The notes under the pieces: model-generated
Databases searched by the model: none
Seen by the model: only the letters and a program-made list of their open reading frames with translations
Told to the model about the DNA's origin: nothing
Shown: positions 18,663 through 26,776 of the stretch, in pieces
Position numbering within the stretch: the first letter of the stretch is position 1
Layout of the letters: every line of letters starts with the position of its first letter
Translations under genes and position numbers: made by a program
Source: Metabacillus sp. KUDC1714
Lineage (GTDB): Bacteria > Bacillota > Bacilli > Bacillales > Bacillaceae
Length of the DNA stretch: 64,000 bases
Direction of reading: 5' to 3'
Assembly: GCF_014217835.1 (NCBI RefSeq)
Contig: NZ_CP055263.1
Location: forward strand, 992,001-1,056,000

Positions 18663-19319
18663 TTACATTCCATCTTCTTCAAAATGAATGATTTCTTTGT
18701 TTTTCCCAATAATCAACAAGACATCTCCTAAGCCAATTTTTTCATCTGCACTAGGAGATACACAGATTTCTTCGCCACGCTGAATGCCTACAATATTACA
18801 GCCAAACTTTGAGCGTATATCTAAATCTGAAAGTGTTTTGTTATATAATTTCTTTGTTGCGACAACCTCAACCATGCTATATTCTCTTGAAAGCTCAATA
18901 TAATCAATCATTTTTTCTGAAATAATGTGATGCGCAATTCTCTTTGCCATATCTCGTTCAGGGTGAATGACACGGTTAACTCCAATTTTATCTAACACCT
19001 TTTGGTGATAATCATTTTGAGCCTTTGCCCATACTTGAGGGATTCCTAATTCTTTGAGTAATAAAGATGTTAAGATACTTGCTTCAATATCATCACCAAA
19101 TGATACAAATGCATGGTCAACATTTCTAACTCCTAGCTGCTTTAAGGCATTTTCATCAATAGCATTAGCTCTAACAGCATGTGTCGCATATGGTGCATAC
19201 TGCTGAATCTTTTCTTCACTTTTATCGATGGCAAGTACTTCAATCCCAAGCTCATGGAACTCTTTCACTAAGCTACCTCCAAAACGACCTAAACCAAATA
19301 CAGCGAACTGCTTTTTCAC
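18663..19319 (-). CDS. ktrA: Potassium transporter regulatory subunit KtrA
   Basis: A 218-residue cytosolic RCK protein. The Rossmann motif is FGLGRFGGSLVKEFHELGIEVLAID, and ILTSLLLKELGIPQVWAKAQN follows in the RCK_N domain. The RCK_C domain (SPSADEKIGLGDVLLIIGKN) is where c-di-AMP is known to bind in this family. It forms an octameric ring that opens KtrB upon ATP binding. Upstream are a c-di-AMP riboswitch and, between riboswitch and gene, an inserted dispersed repeat. Signalling by c-di-AMP may therefore act on both transcript and protein. Confidence 0.92.
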   Translation of the reverse strand: MKKQFAVFGLGRFGGSLVKEFHELGIEVLAIDKSEEKIQQYAPYATHAVRANAIDENALKQLGVRNVDHAFVSFGDDIEASILTSLLLKELGIPQVWAKAQNDYHQKVLDKIGVNRVIHPERDMAKRIAHHIISEKMIDYIELSREYSMVEVVATKKLYNKTLSDLDIRSKFGCNIVGIQRGEEICVSPSADEKIGLGDVLLIIGKNKEIIHFEEDGM

Positions 19320-19352
19320 ACAAAATTCCTTCTTTCACTTTCAAATTAATAA

Positions 19353-19476
19353 GAAAAGCGTAAGCGCCTTTATCAGACTAAGGCAGGCATAAGACGCTCA
19401 GGAATAGAAGACGTTCTTTGTCTTCAATTCCTGGGTGGCTTATGACCCCGAGGTCTAGGCGCTGGAGCTAGACACC
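19353..19476. repeat. Dispersed bcr1-like repeat, copy B, in the ktrA leader
   Basis: Begins AAAAGCGTAAGCGCCTTTAT and ends AGGCGCTGGAGCTAGACA, the same inverted ends as copies A and C but only 124 bp. An inner hairpin pairs AGGAATAGAAGAC with GTCTTCAATTCCT. It sits between the riboswitch terminator and ktrA. Confidence 0.65.
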
Positions 19477-19504
19477 AAAACTAAGTACACCATAGAATTC
19501 AAGA

Positions 19505-19541
19505 CCAAAAAAAGACACAGAGGCATAATGAACCCCTGTGA
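19505..19541 (-). terminator. Expression-platform terminator of the c-di-AMP riboswitch
   Basis: Minus strand: a stem of CACAGGGG with CCTCTGTG, followed by TCTTTTTTT. It lies directly 3' of the aptamer, so ligand binding is expected to stop transcription before ktrA. Confidence 0.8.
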
Positions 19542-19705
19542 CCTATATCACACGTTCACTCCCTCTCTAACGCTTACGAAGTTAGCTGTCGGATTCGGGC
19601 AAAAGAGTAGCCCTACAAACGAAACATTACGTTTGATTCACCCCTAGTCGAAGAAAGATCGACTCAAACATTGGTTCCTCCGCTCCTATAATTAGGATTA
19701 AGCGA
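19505..19705 (-). ncRNA. c-di-AMP riboswitch (ydaO/yuaA type) controlling ktrAB
   Basis: On the minus strand the leader shows the conserved ydaO/yuaA blocks in order: GGAGCGGAGGAACCAATG, TAGGGGTGAATC, TAGGGCTACTC, GCCCGAATCCGACAGCTAAC, TTCGTAAGCGTTAGAGAGGG. Then comes an intrinsic terminator. In B. subtilis the same class precedes ktrAB (yuaA) and switches it off when c-di-AMP, and hence potassium, is high. Boundaries are approximate. Confidence 0.88.
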
Positions 19706-19931
19706 TTTTGAATGGTATATTCCTGTTTTTTAAATTAAATAAAGATCAATCCTTAATAGTATGATCTTAAATATTTCATGAATGTATATTACTCCTGAAG
19801 TGTTTTACAGTAAAGGATCGAATTTAACTTAAAAATCTCAAATAAACCTAAAAACACACGATTAAGCGCTTACATAATTAGTTTGCTTATCCGCTCTTTA
19901 TTTTTCAAAATTGTTATTTGATCTTAAATAA

Positions 19932-20148
19932 AGGCTGTTTTCGCAAACTTTGTTGCTTTTAAAATAGTATTGGGTTGGTTGATTGGCACTCCAGGACGCT
20001 CGCTTTCCGTGGGGCGGGCGATGAGCCTCCTCAGCGCGAAGCGCCTGCGGGGTCTCATCTGTCCCGCTACTCCCACAGGAGTCTCGCATATCCGTACCAA
20101 TAACCTAATCAGTTTTGTCAAAAACAACAATCTTTTAGAAAAGAGCCT
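19932..20148. mobile_element. MITE-like element, family 1, copy 2 (217 bp)
   Basis: Starts AGGCTGTTTTCGCAAACTTT and ends AAAAGAGCCT. It is near-identical in the core to copies 1 and 3 and flanked by AAATAA on both sides (19926-19931, 20149-20154). It lies in the gap between the ktr riboswitch and the symporter terminator and interrupts no gene. The rest of the 20155-20184 gap holds nothing recognisable. Confidence 0.8.
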
Positions 20149-20184
20149 AAATAAATTTGAATTTCTCTTTTTATGCTACATAAA

Positions 20185-20222
20185 GAAAAAATGTTAACCA
20201 GAACTCTGGCTAACATTTTTTG
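20185..20222 (-). terminator. Terminator after the dicarboxylate/glutamate symporter
   Basis: AAAATGTTAACCAGA pairs with TCTGGCTAACATTTT, with a T tract on the minus strand, seven bases beyond the symporter stop. Confidence 0.85.
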
Positions 20223-20229
20223 GTCAATA

Positions 20230-21462
20230 TTAAAGATTGGCTTCTTTAGTATTCATATGCTTCTTCTCTGTTTCAGATACAATTAATGCACATGCTGCAT
20301 CACCTGTAATATTAATTGCTGTACGAGCCATATCTAATAAGCGGTCAATTCCTAAAATTAAGCCAATACCTGCAACCGGTAAGCCAACAGAATTTAAAAC
20401 CATTGCAAGTAAGATTAAGCCAACTCCTGGTACTCCAGCAGTTCCGATACTTGCCAATACCGCTGTTAACACAACAGTAACAAGTTCTATCGGAGTTAAA
20501 GACACGCCATAAACTTGAGCAATAAAAATCGTTGCAACACCTTGCATAATCGCTGTTCCGTCCATATTAATCGTTGCACCTAAAGGTTGAACAAAGCTAC
20601 TAATTGACTCTGGTACTTTTAACTCCTTTTGAGCTGTTTCCATTGAAACAGGTAATGTTGCATTACTACTTGACGTACTAAAAGCAACACTCATTGCTGG
20701 TGAAAACTTTTTAAAAAACGTAAATGGATTATATTTAGCTAGGAAGAAAACGGCTGAACCGTATGTTACGACTGCATGAATAACAAGAGCTAAAACAACA
20801 ACAATCATATATAACCCCATTGCTTTAATAGCTGAGTATCCTTGACTACCAACTGCGGTAGCAATTAATCCAAATGTACCGTAAGGAGCAAACTTCATCA
20901 CTAAATTCACTAAGTACATCATTAAGTCATTTCCTTGCTCAACTACAGTAAGTAATGTGCTTGCCTTTTTTCCAAGCATCGTAATCCCAAATCCAACAAA
21001 GATAGAGAACGCAATAATTTGGAGCATATTCCCTTCAGCAAAGGCTTTGATTGGATTAGTTGGGATAATATTAAGCAAGGTTTCAGCAGTAGATGGTGCC
21101 TCCCCCGCTTCAAATTCTGCCCCCGCTGTATCAAAGGTTCCAATATTACCTGGTTGAATCACACTTGAAAGTGTTAGACCAATAACGATCGCTATTGCAG
21201 TAGTCACTAAAAAGAAAGTGATTGTTTTAAATCCAATCCTGCCAAGCTTTTTAGGATCACCTAAGCCTGCAACCCCAAGTGTAATTGAAAAAAAGACAAT
21301 TGGGACAACAAGCATATTAATTAAATTCAAAAATATTTTTCCTAATGGTGTAAATAAAAATGTATTAAGCGTCTTAAATAAATCCGGTGAAACAAGGTTT
21401 AAAATTAATCCAACAATTGCCCCTAATATTAAACCAATAATAATTTTTGTTGCTAGCTTCAA
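20230..21462 (-). CDS. Dicarboxylate/amino acid:cation symporter (GltT/DAACS family)
   Basis: A 410-residue DAACS transporter with about eight helices plus two re-entrant loops. The family motifs are AFSTSSSNATLPVSMETAQ (HP1 serine-rich loop), GATINMDGTAIMQG (NMDGT cation site), ASIGTAGVPGVGLILLAMVL (HP2) and DRLLDMARTAINITGDA (substrate-contacting helix 8). It imports glutamate, aspartate or C4-dicarboxylates with protons or Na+; which substrate is not decidable here. A TTG at 21462 follows AGGGGTGG and is preferred; a GTG start at 21471 would overlap that site. Single-gene unit with its own terminator. Confidence 0.85.
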   Translation of the reverse strand: MKLATKIIIGLILGAIVGLILNLVSPDLFKTLNTFLFTPLGKIFLNLINMLVVPIVFFSITLGVAGLGDPKKLGRIGFKTITFFLVTTAIAIVIGLTLSSVIQPGNIGTFDTAGAEFEAGEAPSTAETLLNIIPTNPIKAFAEGNMLQIIAFSIFVGFGITMLGKKASTLLTVVEQGNDLMMYLVNLVMKFAPYGTFGLIATAVGSQGYSAIKAMGLYMIVVVLALVIHAVVTYGSAVFFLAKYNPFTFFKKFSPAMSVAFSTSSSNATLPVSMETAQKELKVPESISSFVQPLGATINMDGTAIMQGVATIFIAQVYGVSLTPIELVTVVLTAVLASIGTAGVPGVGLILLAMVLNSVGLPVAGIGLILGIDRLLDMARTAINITGDAACALIVSETEKKHMNTKEANL

Positions 21463-21535
21463 GCTAACCACCCCTGTTCTATAATTTATAATCTTTTCCC
21501 TTTTTCCCTTAAGGTGAAAACCTATTTTGAAAAGA

Positions 21536-23338
21536 TTATTTATTTGTTAACTGTATAAACTCTTCTACATCACTTACAGCCATTTTCACTGCTTGATCCC
21601 AGAAATCTCTTTTTGTTAAATCTACTGACAAATGCTTTGCTGCTAATTCTTCAACAGACATAGACCCTGTGTCCTTCAGTAAAGCAATATATTTCTTTTC
21701 AAACGCTTCACCTTCTTCGAGCGCTTTTGCATAAATTCCAAGTGAAAATAAATAACCAAAAGTATATGGAAAGTTATAAAATGGTACATCTGTAATAAAG
21801 AAATGAAGCTTAGACGCCCAAAAATGTGGGTGGTATTCTTCAAGCGAATCACAATATGCTTCCTTCTGAGCTTCTACCATCAACTCCGATAATCTTTCAC
21901 TTGATACGTAGCCATGCTTCCGTTCTTCATAAAATCTAGTTTCAAATAGAAAGCGAGAATGGATATTCATTAAGAGGGCTACACTTCGTTGTAATTTATC
22001 TTCAAGCAAGGTAAGGCGTTCTGTTTTATCATTTGCTTGATTTACAGCTGCATCTGCGACAATCATTTCAGCAAATGTAGAGGCGGTCTCTGCTACATTC
22101 ATCGCATAATCACAATTTAAAGGATGGACATCACTCATTGCATATGAGTGAAAAGCATGACCTAGTTCATGAGCAAGTGTTGATACATTTGATGGTGTAC
22201 CTGAAAATGTCATAAAGATTCTTGATTCATTGCTCTCAGGAAAACCTGTACAAAATCCACCTGGCGCTTTACCAGGCCGATCCTCTGCTTCTATCCATTG
22301 CTTTTCAAAAGCATTTTTTGTAAATTCAGTTAACATAGGTCCAAATTGGCGAAATTGATTTAAAATGAACTGAGATCCTTCTTGATATGTTACTGTCGAA
22401 TTTGTTGTTGTCTCAACAACAGGGGCTTCTATATCATACCAATTTAGTTTGTCTACCCCTACGATCTCGGCTTTTCTCTTCATATATTCTACAAGCGGCT
22501 GTTTGTTTTCAGAAATTACTTTCCACATCGTTTCAAGGGTTTCTTGTTTCATGCGATTTATGGCAAGCGGTTCTTTTAATGGATCATCCCAGCCACGCTC
22601 TTTATAAACAGTTAATCGAAACCCAGCTATTCGATTTAGTGTCTCAGCAAACACATCTGCATGTGTTCCCCAGGCTGTTTCCCATCCTTCAAATAGTTCT
22701 CTGCGTTTTATAGGGCTTTGATCTGAAAATTTATTTGAAGCTTGGCCAACAGACAAAGTCTTCGTTTCACCATTCTCGTTAAAAGGAATTTGGATTTTTG
22801 CAACGAAAAGATCATATAGCTGCTCCCAAGCATAATAACCGTCGACAGATAACCCGTGAATTAACTGCTCCTTATCAACCGAAAGTCTCTCTTTTGATTG
22901 ATTTCGCATTTCATTTAAAACATATGTAAGCTCGACTAACCGCGAGTCTTTGATCAACACATCCCAAGCATCTTGTTCTATATCACCAAGTAATTGTTCA
23001 AACGTCAGCAAACTTTTTGAAAACGCTGTACTTATTGTAGTTAACTTTGAACGCAAAAGATTAGCATGTACATCTGCCGTGTTTTGAGCCTGCAGGCAGC
23101 CTACAAATGAACTAGCTTGTTCTAATTTCATTTTTATGTAAGAAATCTTTTCTAATGTCACTAAGAGTATGTTTATGGATTTTGATGAAAAGCTCTTTGG
23201 CCAGCTTGTCACTGATTGGTCTAATTCATTAATTAGGTTTTCAATTTCCTGTATGTACTGTTTAAACTCATTAGATTGACTACCATCTTTAAACAGAGAT
23301 TCTAAATCCCAAGTATTCATGTAAATAGGTGTCTTCAA
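21536..23338 (-). CDS. M3-family oligoendopeptidase (PepF-like)
   Basis: A 600-residue zinc metallopeptidase of family M3B. The active site is LAHELGHAFHSYAMSD (HExGH). The third zinc ligand glutamate lies about 25 residues later in NVAETASTFAEMIV, and the C-terminal YNFPYTFGYLFSLGIYAKAL contributes substrate contacts. It degrades short peptides in the cytoplasm. A TTG at 23338 follows GGGGGG at eight bases and gives the N-terminus MKTPIYMNTWDLESLF. The longer frame to 23371 spans the ribosome binding site. Confidence 0.88.
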   Translation of the reverse strand: MKTPIYMNTWDLESLFKDGSQSNEFKQYIQEIENLINELDQSVTSWPKSFSSKSINILLVTLEKISYIKMKLEQASSFVGCLQAQNTADVHANLLRSKLTTISTAFSKSLLTFEQLLGDIEQDAWDVLIKDSRLVELTYVLNEMRNQSKERLSVDKEQLIHGLSVDGYYAWEQLYDLFVAKIQIPFNENGETKTLSVGQASNKFSDQSPIKRRELFEGWETAWGTHADVFAETLNRIAGFRLTVYKERGWDDPLKEPLAINRMKQETLETMWKVISENKQPLVEYMKRKAEIVGVDKLNWYDIEAPVVETTTNSTVTYQEGSQFILNQFRQFGPMLTEFTKNAFEKQWIEAEDRPGKAPGGFCTGFPESNESRIFMTFSGTPSNVSTLAHELGHAFHSYAMSDVHPLNCDYAMNVAETASTFAEMIVADAAVNQANDKTERLTLLEDKLQRSVALLMNIHSRFLFETRFYEERKHGYVSSERLSELMVEAQKEAYCDSLEEYHPHFWASKLHFFITDVPFYNFPYTFGYLFSLGIYAKALEEGEAFEKKYIALLKDTGSMSVEELAAKHLSVDLTKRDFWDQAVKMAVSDVEEFIQLTNK

Positions 23339-23512
23339 AAATAACGCCCCCCTATAAAGTATTATACTCACATAATATGTTTTTTGTCGCTAACATAGAA
23401 ATGGTAACGCAAAAAATAAAGCTAATACCATTATTACGCATTTTTATCCATAAAAAAAGAGACATTGACAAATTGCCCTGCCCCTCATCCTTATATCCTA
23501 AAACCTTTATAG

Positions 23513-23683
23513 TTATTTTTTAACAGAAGAGTCCTCATCATCGTCCATAAGTCCCTTTGTTGCTCTTTTGAATTCTCTTAATGTTTTTCCTGCAGCCTTA
23601 CCTAACTCAGGTAATTTCTTTGGACCAAATAATAATAGAGCGACAAATACAATAAGCATAATTTCTCCGAAACCTAAGTTCAT
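23513..23683 (-). CDS. tatA: Twin-arginine translocase subunit TatA
   Basis: A 56-residue protein missed by 60-residue cut-offs. It opens [20 protein letters not shown], a single N-terminal membrane helix. The hinge [19 protein letters not shown] and an amphipathic helix follow, then an acidic tail DDDEDSS. This is the standard TatA architecture and almost the length of B. subtilis TatAy. It would form the pore of a Tat translocase with a TatC encoded elsewhere; no tatC is next to it. The ribosome binding site is weak (AAGAAGTG). Confidence 0.88.
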   Translation of the reverse strand: MNLGFGEIMLIVFVALLLFGPKKLPELGKAAGKTLREFKRATKGLMDDDEDSSVKK

Positions 23684-23793
23684 CTAATAACACTTCTTTC
23701 TTAAGAGAATGGTAGAAATCTTACTAAATTATATATGAATGAACAAAAATTTGCAAAATGATTCGTAATTATCTTGTGCTTTAAAAACCATAA

Positions 23794-24975
23794 TTATAAT
23801 CTTCTTACATTGATGAAAAATATCCCTGAAATAAAGAAAGTGATCACAAGTGCAAGTGGCACGATGAAGCGCAAATGGGTTTCAGCTTTTATTTCATCTC
23901 CAGCTATCGGGGAAGCCACTACTTTACTTTTCATTTGTTCATCATTTTCTTTACTTTTTAATTTTACAAGGTTTTGTCTTTGCAACTCTCTGCCATCCTC
24001 ACCTTCTATAACTAGCTCTCCTGAAGGACTAATTTCCGTTTCAACAGACTCACCTATTTTTTTTGTATAGGAAATATCTTGATTTGTTACAAATATATTT
24101 CCCTGATTATCTTCAAACTGTTCATTCGTTATAATTTTATCAGTTTCGAAATGTTGAAACCCATAATCAAGTAGTGCTGATGTGTCAGCATAAGTTTGGT
24201 CATCAGATTTAGACTTTAACGTAACAGCAATTAGGCTCAAATTTTCTCGTTCTGCTGTCGTTACAAGCGTAAAACCAGACTCAGTAACAAAGCCATTCTT
24301 GCCACCTGTTATTCCTTCATAAGATTCGTCGCGTACCATAACATGGTGATTAATAAGGGTTGTATCCCAGGTTTCTCCATCCCATGGAAGCTCTTTAGTT
24401 TTAAAAATGTCACGAAATACTTCATTATTTAATGCGTATTGTGTAATCTTAGCCATATCTTCAGCAGTTGTTAAATGCTCTGGGTCATAGAGTCCATGTG
24501 GATTTGTAAAATACGTATTTTCTACACCAATTTGTTCTTGTAAATATTGATTGAAGTCGATAATATATTCATCTACTGACCCACTTAAATGTTCTGCGAT
24601 TGCCACCCCTGCATCATTACCTGAATTGATAAGAAGACCCTGGACTAGCTTCAGTAAAGGTACCTGCTCTCCTACCTCTAAATAAACCACTGTACCATCT
24701 ACATTTCTTGCATTTTCACTTACAGTAACAAGTTCATCTAAGTTTCCATTTTCAATTGCATATATAGATGTTGCAATCTTCGTAATACTCGCTGGTGATA
24801 GCCTTTCTTTGCTGTTTTTTTCGTAAATCACTTGACCTGATTGGGCATCTATTAAAATAGCGGCTTCACTATTTAGCTGTAACTCATCGTTTTCTATGCT
24901 TGCACTTATCATAGTTGGAAATAAGAAGAAGCAAAAAGTAATTAAAAGAATCGAACTATATATGGTTTTTTTCAT
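23794..24975 (-). CDS. D-alanyl-D-alanine carboxypeptidase (DacF/PBP5-like)
   Basis: A 393-residue S11-family penicillin-binding protein. An N-terminal signal peptide (to about residue 25) precedes the SxxK motif SPASITKIAT with the catalytic serine. The second motif is SGN in LINSGNDAGVA. The third motif reads GGKNGFVTESG, i.e. KNG where the classical family has KTG. A C-terminal hydrophobic helix (FIVPLALVITFFISGIFFI) with VRRL anchors it to the membrane. It would trim D-Ala from peptidoglycan stem peptides. A role in vegetative wall or spore cortex cannot be separated from sequence. Strong GAGGAG site. Confidence 0.88.
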   Translation of the reverse strand: MKKTIYSSILLITFCFFLFPTMISASIENDELQLNSEAAILIDAQSGQVIYEKNSKERLSPASITKIATSIYAIENGNLDELVTVSENARNVDGTVVYLEVGEQVPLLKLVQGLLINSGNDAGVAIAEHLSGSVDEYIIDFNQYLQEQIGVENTYFTNPHGLYDPEHLTTAEDMAKITQYALNNEVFRDIFKTKELPWDGETWDTTLINHHVMVRDESYEGITGGKNGFVTESGFTLVTTAERENLSLIAVTLKSKSDDQTYADTSALLDYGFQHFETDKIITNEQFEDNQGNIFVTNQDISYTKKIGESVETEISPSGELVIEGEDGRELQRQNLVKLKSKENDEQMKSKVVASPIAGDEIKAETHLRFIVPLALVITFFISGIFFINVRRL

Positions 24976-25132
24976 GATGCTTACTCCTCTTTAAATACAT
25001 TTACTGACTGATGTGAAATGGTAATTAGTCTACCATCTAATAGAATAACAAGGTAAACACCAAAAAATCAATGTCAGTAAATTGAAGCGATAGGTATTAA
25101 TATCTAATTTCTGGTGATCTATTGATTAGCCA

Positions 25133-25161
25133 TTGACTCTTTTTTCACGGACATTTATACT
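25133..25161 (+). promoter_or_regulatory. Promoter of the TetR-SMR operon
   Basis: TTGACT (-35) and TATACT (-10) with a 17-base spacer, 33 bases before the start codon. Good sigma-A match. Confidence 0.75.
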
Positions 25162-25167
25162 AGGAAA

Positions 25168-25181
25168 CTAACGAACGTCAG
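25168..25181. promoter_or_regulatory. Candidate TetR operator
   Basis: CTAACGAACGTCAG is an imperfect dyad (CTAACG against CTGACG) lying just downstream of the predicted transcription start. That position would let the encoded TetR protein repress its own operon. Short and imperfect, so tentative. Confidence 0.4.
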
Positions 25182-25193
25182 GAAGGGATGATT

Positions 25194-25772
25194 ATGATGT
25201 CTTCTAACGAAATTAAAAAATATGCGTTGAATCATTTTGCGAGTAGTGGATATGATGGCACGTCTTTATCTGCTATAGCAAGTGATGTTGGAATTAAAAA
25301 GCAATCGATATACGCACATTTCGCGAATAAGGATGATTTATTTCTAAAGATAATGGAGGAGGTACTAGTTCAAGAGACTAGTTATATCAAGAGCTTTTTC
25401 TCAAAGAATAACACTCTCGCTTTAGAAAAGAAGCTTTTTCAATTTTTACAAGAATATAGCAAGCGTTATGAATCACAAGCGGAAACTAGGTTTTTGCTAA
25501 GAATAGGCTTTCTTCCACCAACCCATCTCCATCAGCAAGTAATCGCTAGTCTTTATAAATATTATGATGAATTGGAAGGAATTCTAATCGAGATATTTAT
25601 CAATCATAAGGACTCCATACTCACACCGGTAAATGAAGCAGTTATCGCATTTATCGGACTAACTGATTCTGTATTAGTCGAGCTGCTATATAGTGGAAAC
25701 GATCGTTTTCAACGCAGGCTAAATGCATGTTGGAAAGTTTATTGGCAAGGTATTCGTTCTAAGGAGGAATAA
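25194..25772 (+). CDS. TetR-family repressor of SMR pumps
   Basis: A 192-residue TetR-type regulator. The N-terminal helix-turn-helix reads ALNHFASSGYDGTSLSAIASDVGIKKQSIYAHFANKDDLF, the hallmark of the family. The C-terminal two thirds is a helical ligand-binding domain. It precedes two SMR genes with a 4-base gap, the same arrangement as B. subtilis yvdT-yvdS-yvdR. It probably represses its own operon and is released by a cationic drug or metabolite. Start at 25194 follows GGAAGGG; the ATG three bases on is equally possible. Confidence 0.88.
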   Translation: MMSSNEIKKYALNHFASSGYDGTSLSAIASDVGIKKQSIYAHFANKDDLFLKIMEEVLVQETSYIKSFFSKNNTLALEKKLFQFLQEYSKRYESQAETRFLLRIGFLPPTHLHQQVIASLYKYYDELEGILIEIFINHKDSILTPVNEAVIAFIGLTDSVLVELLYSGNDRFQRRLNACWKVYWQGIRSKEE

Positions 25773-25776
25773 CAAC

Positions 25777-26118
25777 ATGAATAAAAAGTGGTTGCTAATT
25801 TTTGTAGCGGCATTTTTCGAAGTATGCTGGGTTACTGGTTTAAAGCATGCTGAAGATCCACTAGCGTGGATTGGAACTATTTTTTCTATTATTATTAGTT
25901 TTTATATATTAATTAGCGTGACAGATTCATTACCTATTAGTACTGTTTATGCGGTATTTACAGGATTAGGCGCAGTTGGAACTGTTCTCGTGGAAATTCT
26001 TTTTTACAGTACATCTTTTAGTTGGGTGAAAATTGGTTTATGTACTGTTCTCATTTCAGGAGTAATTGGTCTTAAAGTAGTAACACCTGAACGTGACGCA
26101 ACGAAAGGGGAGGTGTGA
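25777..26118 (+). CDS. SMR-family efflux subunit (YvdS/YkkC-like)
   Basis: A 113-residue four-helix small multidrug resistance protein. The conserved membrane glutamate is in FVAAFFEVCWVTGLKHA of helix 1, and the STVYAVFTGLGAVGT stretch forms helix 3. It starts 4 bases after the TetR stop with AAGGAGG. Encoded next to a second, distinct SMR protein, so the pair probably works as an antiparallel heterodimer (as YkkCD, EbrAB, YvdRS). The substrate could be guanidinium or a quaternary ammonium compound; no guanidine riboswitch precedes it. Confidence 0.88.
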   Translation: MNKKWLLIFVAAFFEVCWVTGLKHAEDPLAWIGTIFSIIISFYILISVTDSLPISTVYAVFTGLGAVGTVLVEILFYSTSFSWVKIGLCTVLISGVIGLKVVTPERDATKGEV

Positions 26119-26122
26119 GAAG

Positions 26123-26440
26123 ATGGATTGGATCGTTCTCATTTTAGCTGGGTTTTGTGAAGTTGCTGGTGTTGCAGCTATCTCCAAATTTAATAAGAAA
26201 AAATCGGTCATTCATGTTCTTTATATGATAGCTGGATTTGCCATGAGCTTTTTCTTTCTCTCATTTGCAATGAAAACTATTTCTATGGGTACCGCCTATG
26301 CTGTTTGGACAGGAATTGGTACGGTAGGTAGTGCATTAATTGGAATCATATTTTTAGGAGAATCAGCAGGTTGGAAACGATTATTGTTTATTTCCATGAT
26401 TATTTCCGCTACAATTGGTCTTAAATTTATCCCGTATTAA
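26123..26440 (+). CDS. SMR-family efflux subunit (YvdR/YkkD-like)
   Basis: A 105-residue SMR protein with the key glutamate in LILAGFCEVAGVAAI of helix 1 and the SMGTAYAVWTGIGTVGSALIGIIFLGES block of helix 3/4, a textbook SMR core. The ATG at 26123 is 9 bases after GGGGAGG and 4 bases after the preceding stop. The longer frame overlaps the first subunit. It differs from its partner enough to suggest opposite membrane topology in a heterodimer. Confidence 0.88.
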   Translation: MDWIVLILAGFCEVAGVAAISKFNKKKSVIHVLYMIAGFAMSFFFLSFAMKTISMGTAYAVWTGIGTVGSALIGIIFLGESAGWKRLLFISMIISATIGLKFIPY

Positions 26441-26491
26441 CTATGGTTTGTAAGTCGGTTCATTTTATTGCCTGCTTAGTAAGGAAAAGCT

Positions 26492-26732
26492 TTGTGCAAG
26501 ATCATTATATTTATCGGTACAATTCTTGCAGGTGGCGGCTTGACTAATAGCTTACTAGATTTATCTATCTTTATTAATTATTCTTTCACCTAATTTCATT
26601 ATAAATGGTTCTTTAGGTGATGGCTTATGGAAATATGGTAGTCTTTTGGGTTTCTTTGGGGTCCTTTTACCTGTTTTACTTTTTTCAATTGGTACAGGTC
26701 TCGCGACAATTATCGGCGCAGCTTTCAGAGGT
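26492..26732 (+). pseudogene. Frameshifted remnant of a small membrane protein
   Basis: Two adjacent frames give a continuous small membrane protein if joined. The first reads CKIIIFIGTILAGGGLTNSLL and stops at about 26592. A shifted frame then continues LIILSPNFIINGSLGDGLWKY and GFFGVLLPVLLFSIGTGLAT, ending IIGAAFRGEK. One frameshift near 26570 restores about 80 residues with two hydrophobic segments. I do not recognise the family. The rest of the gap to 26776 holds only the terminator. Confidence 0.4.
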
Positions 26733-26774
26733 GAGAAAAGAAGAGTCCCCTATAATAAAATAAGGGAACTCTTC
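26733..26774 (-). terminator. Terminator after the DUF2935 gene
   Basis: AAGAGTTCCC pairs with GGGGACTCTT, followed by CTTTTCT on the minus strand, directly behind the stop at 26777. Confidence 0.7.
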
Positions 26775-26776
26775 TA

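Noticed and set aside
17337..19319. KtrCD instead of KtrAB
   Set aside because: KtrC and KtrD are usually unlinked; the two genes here form an operon behind a c-di-AMP riboswitch, as ktrAB does.
24976..25193. Guanidine-I (ykkC) riboswitch before the SMR operon
   Set aside because: None of the conserved ykkC blocks is present; the region holds a sigma-A promoter and a TetR-type dyad.
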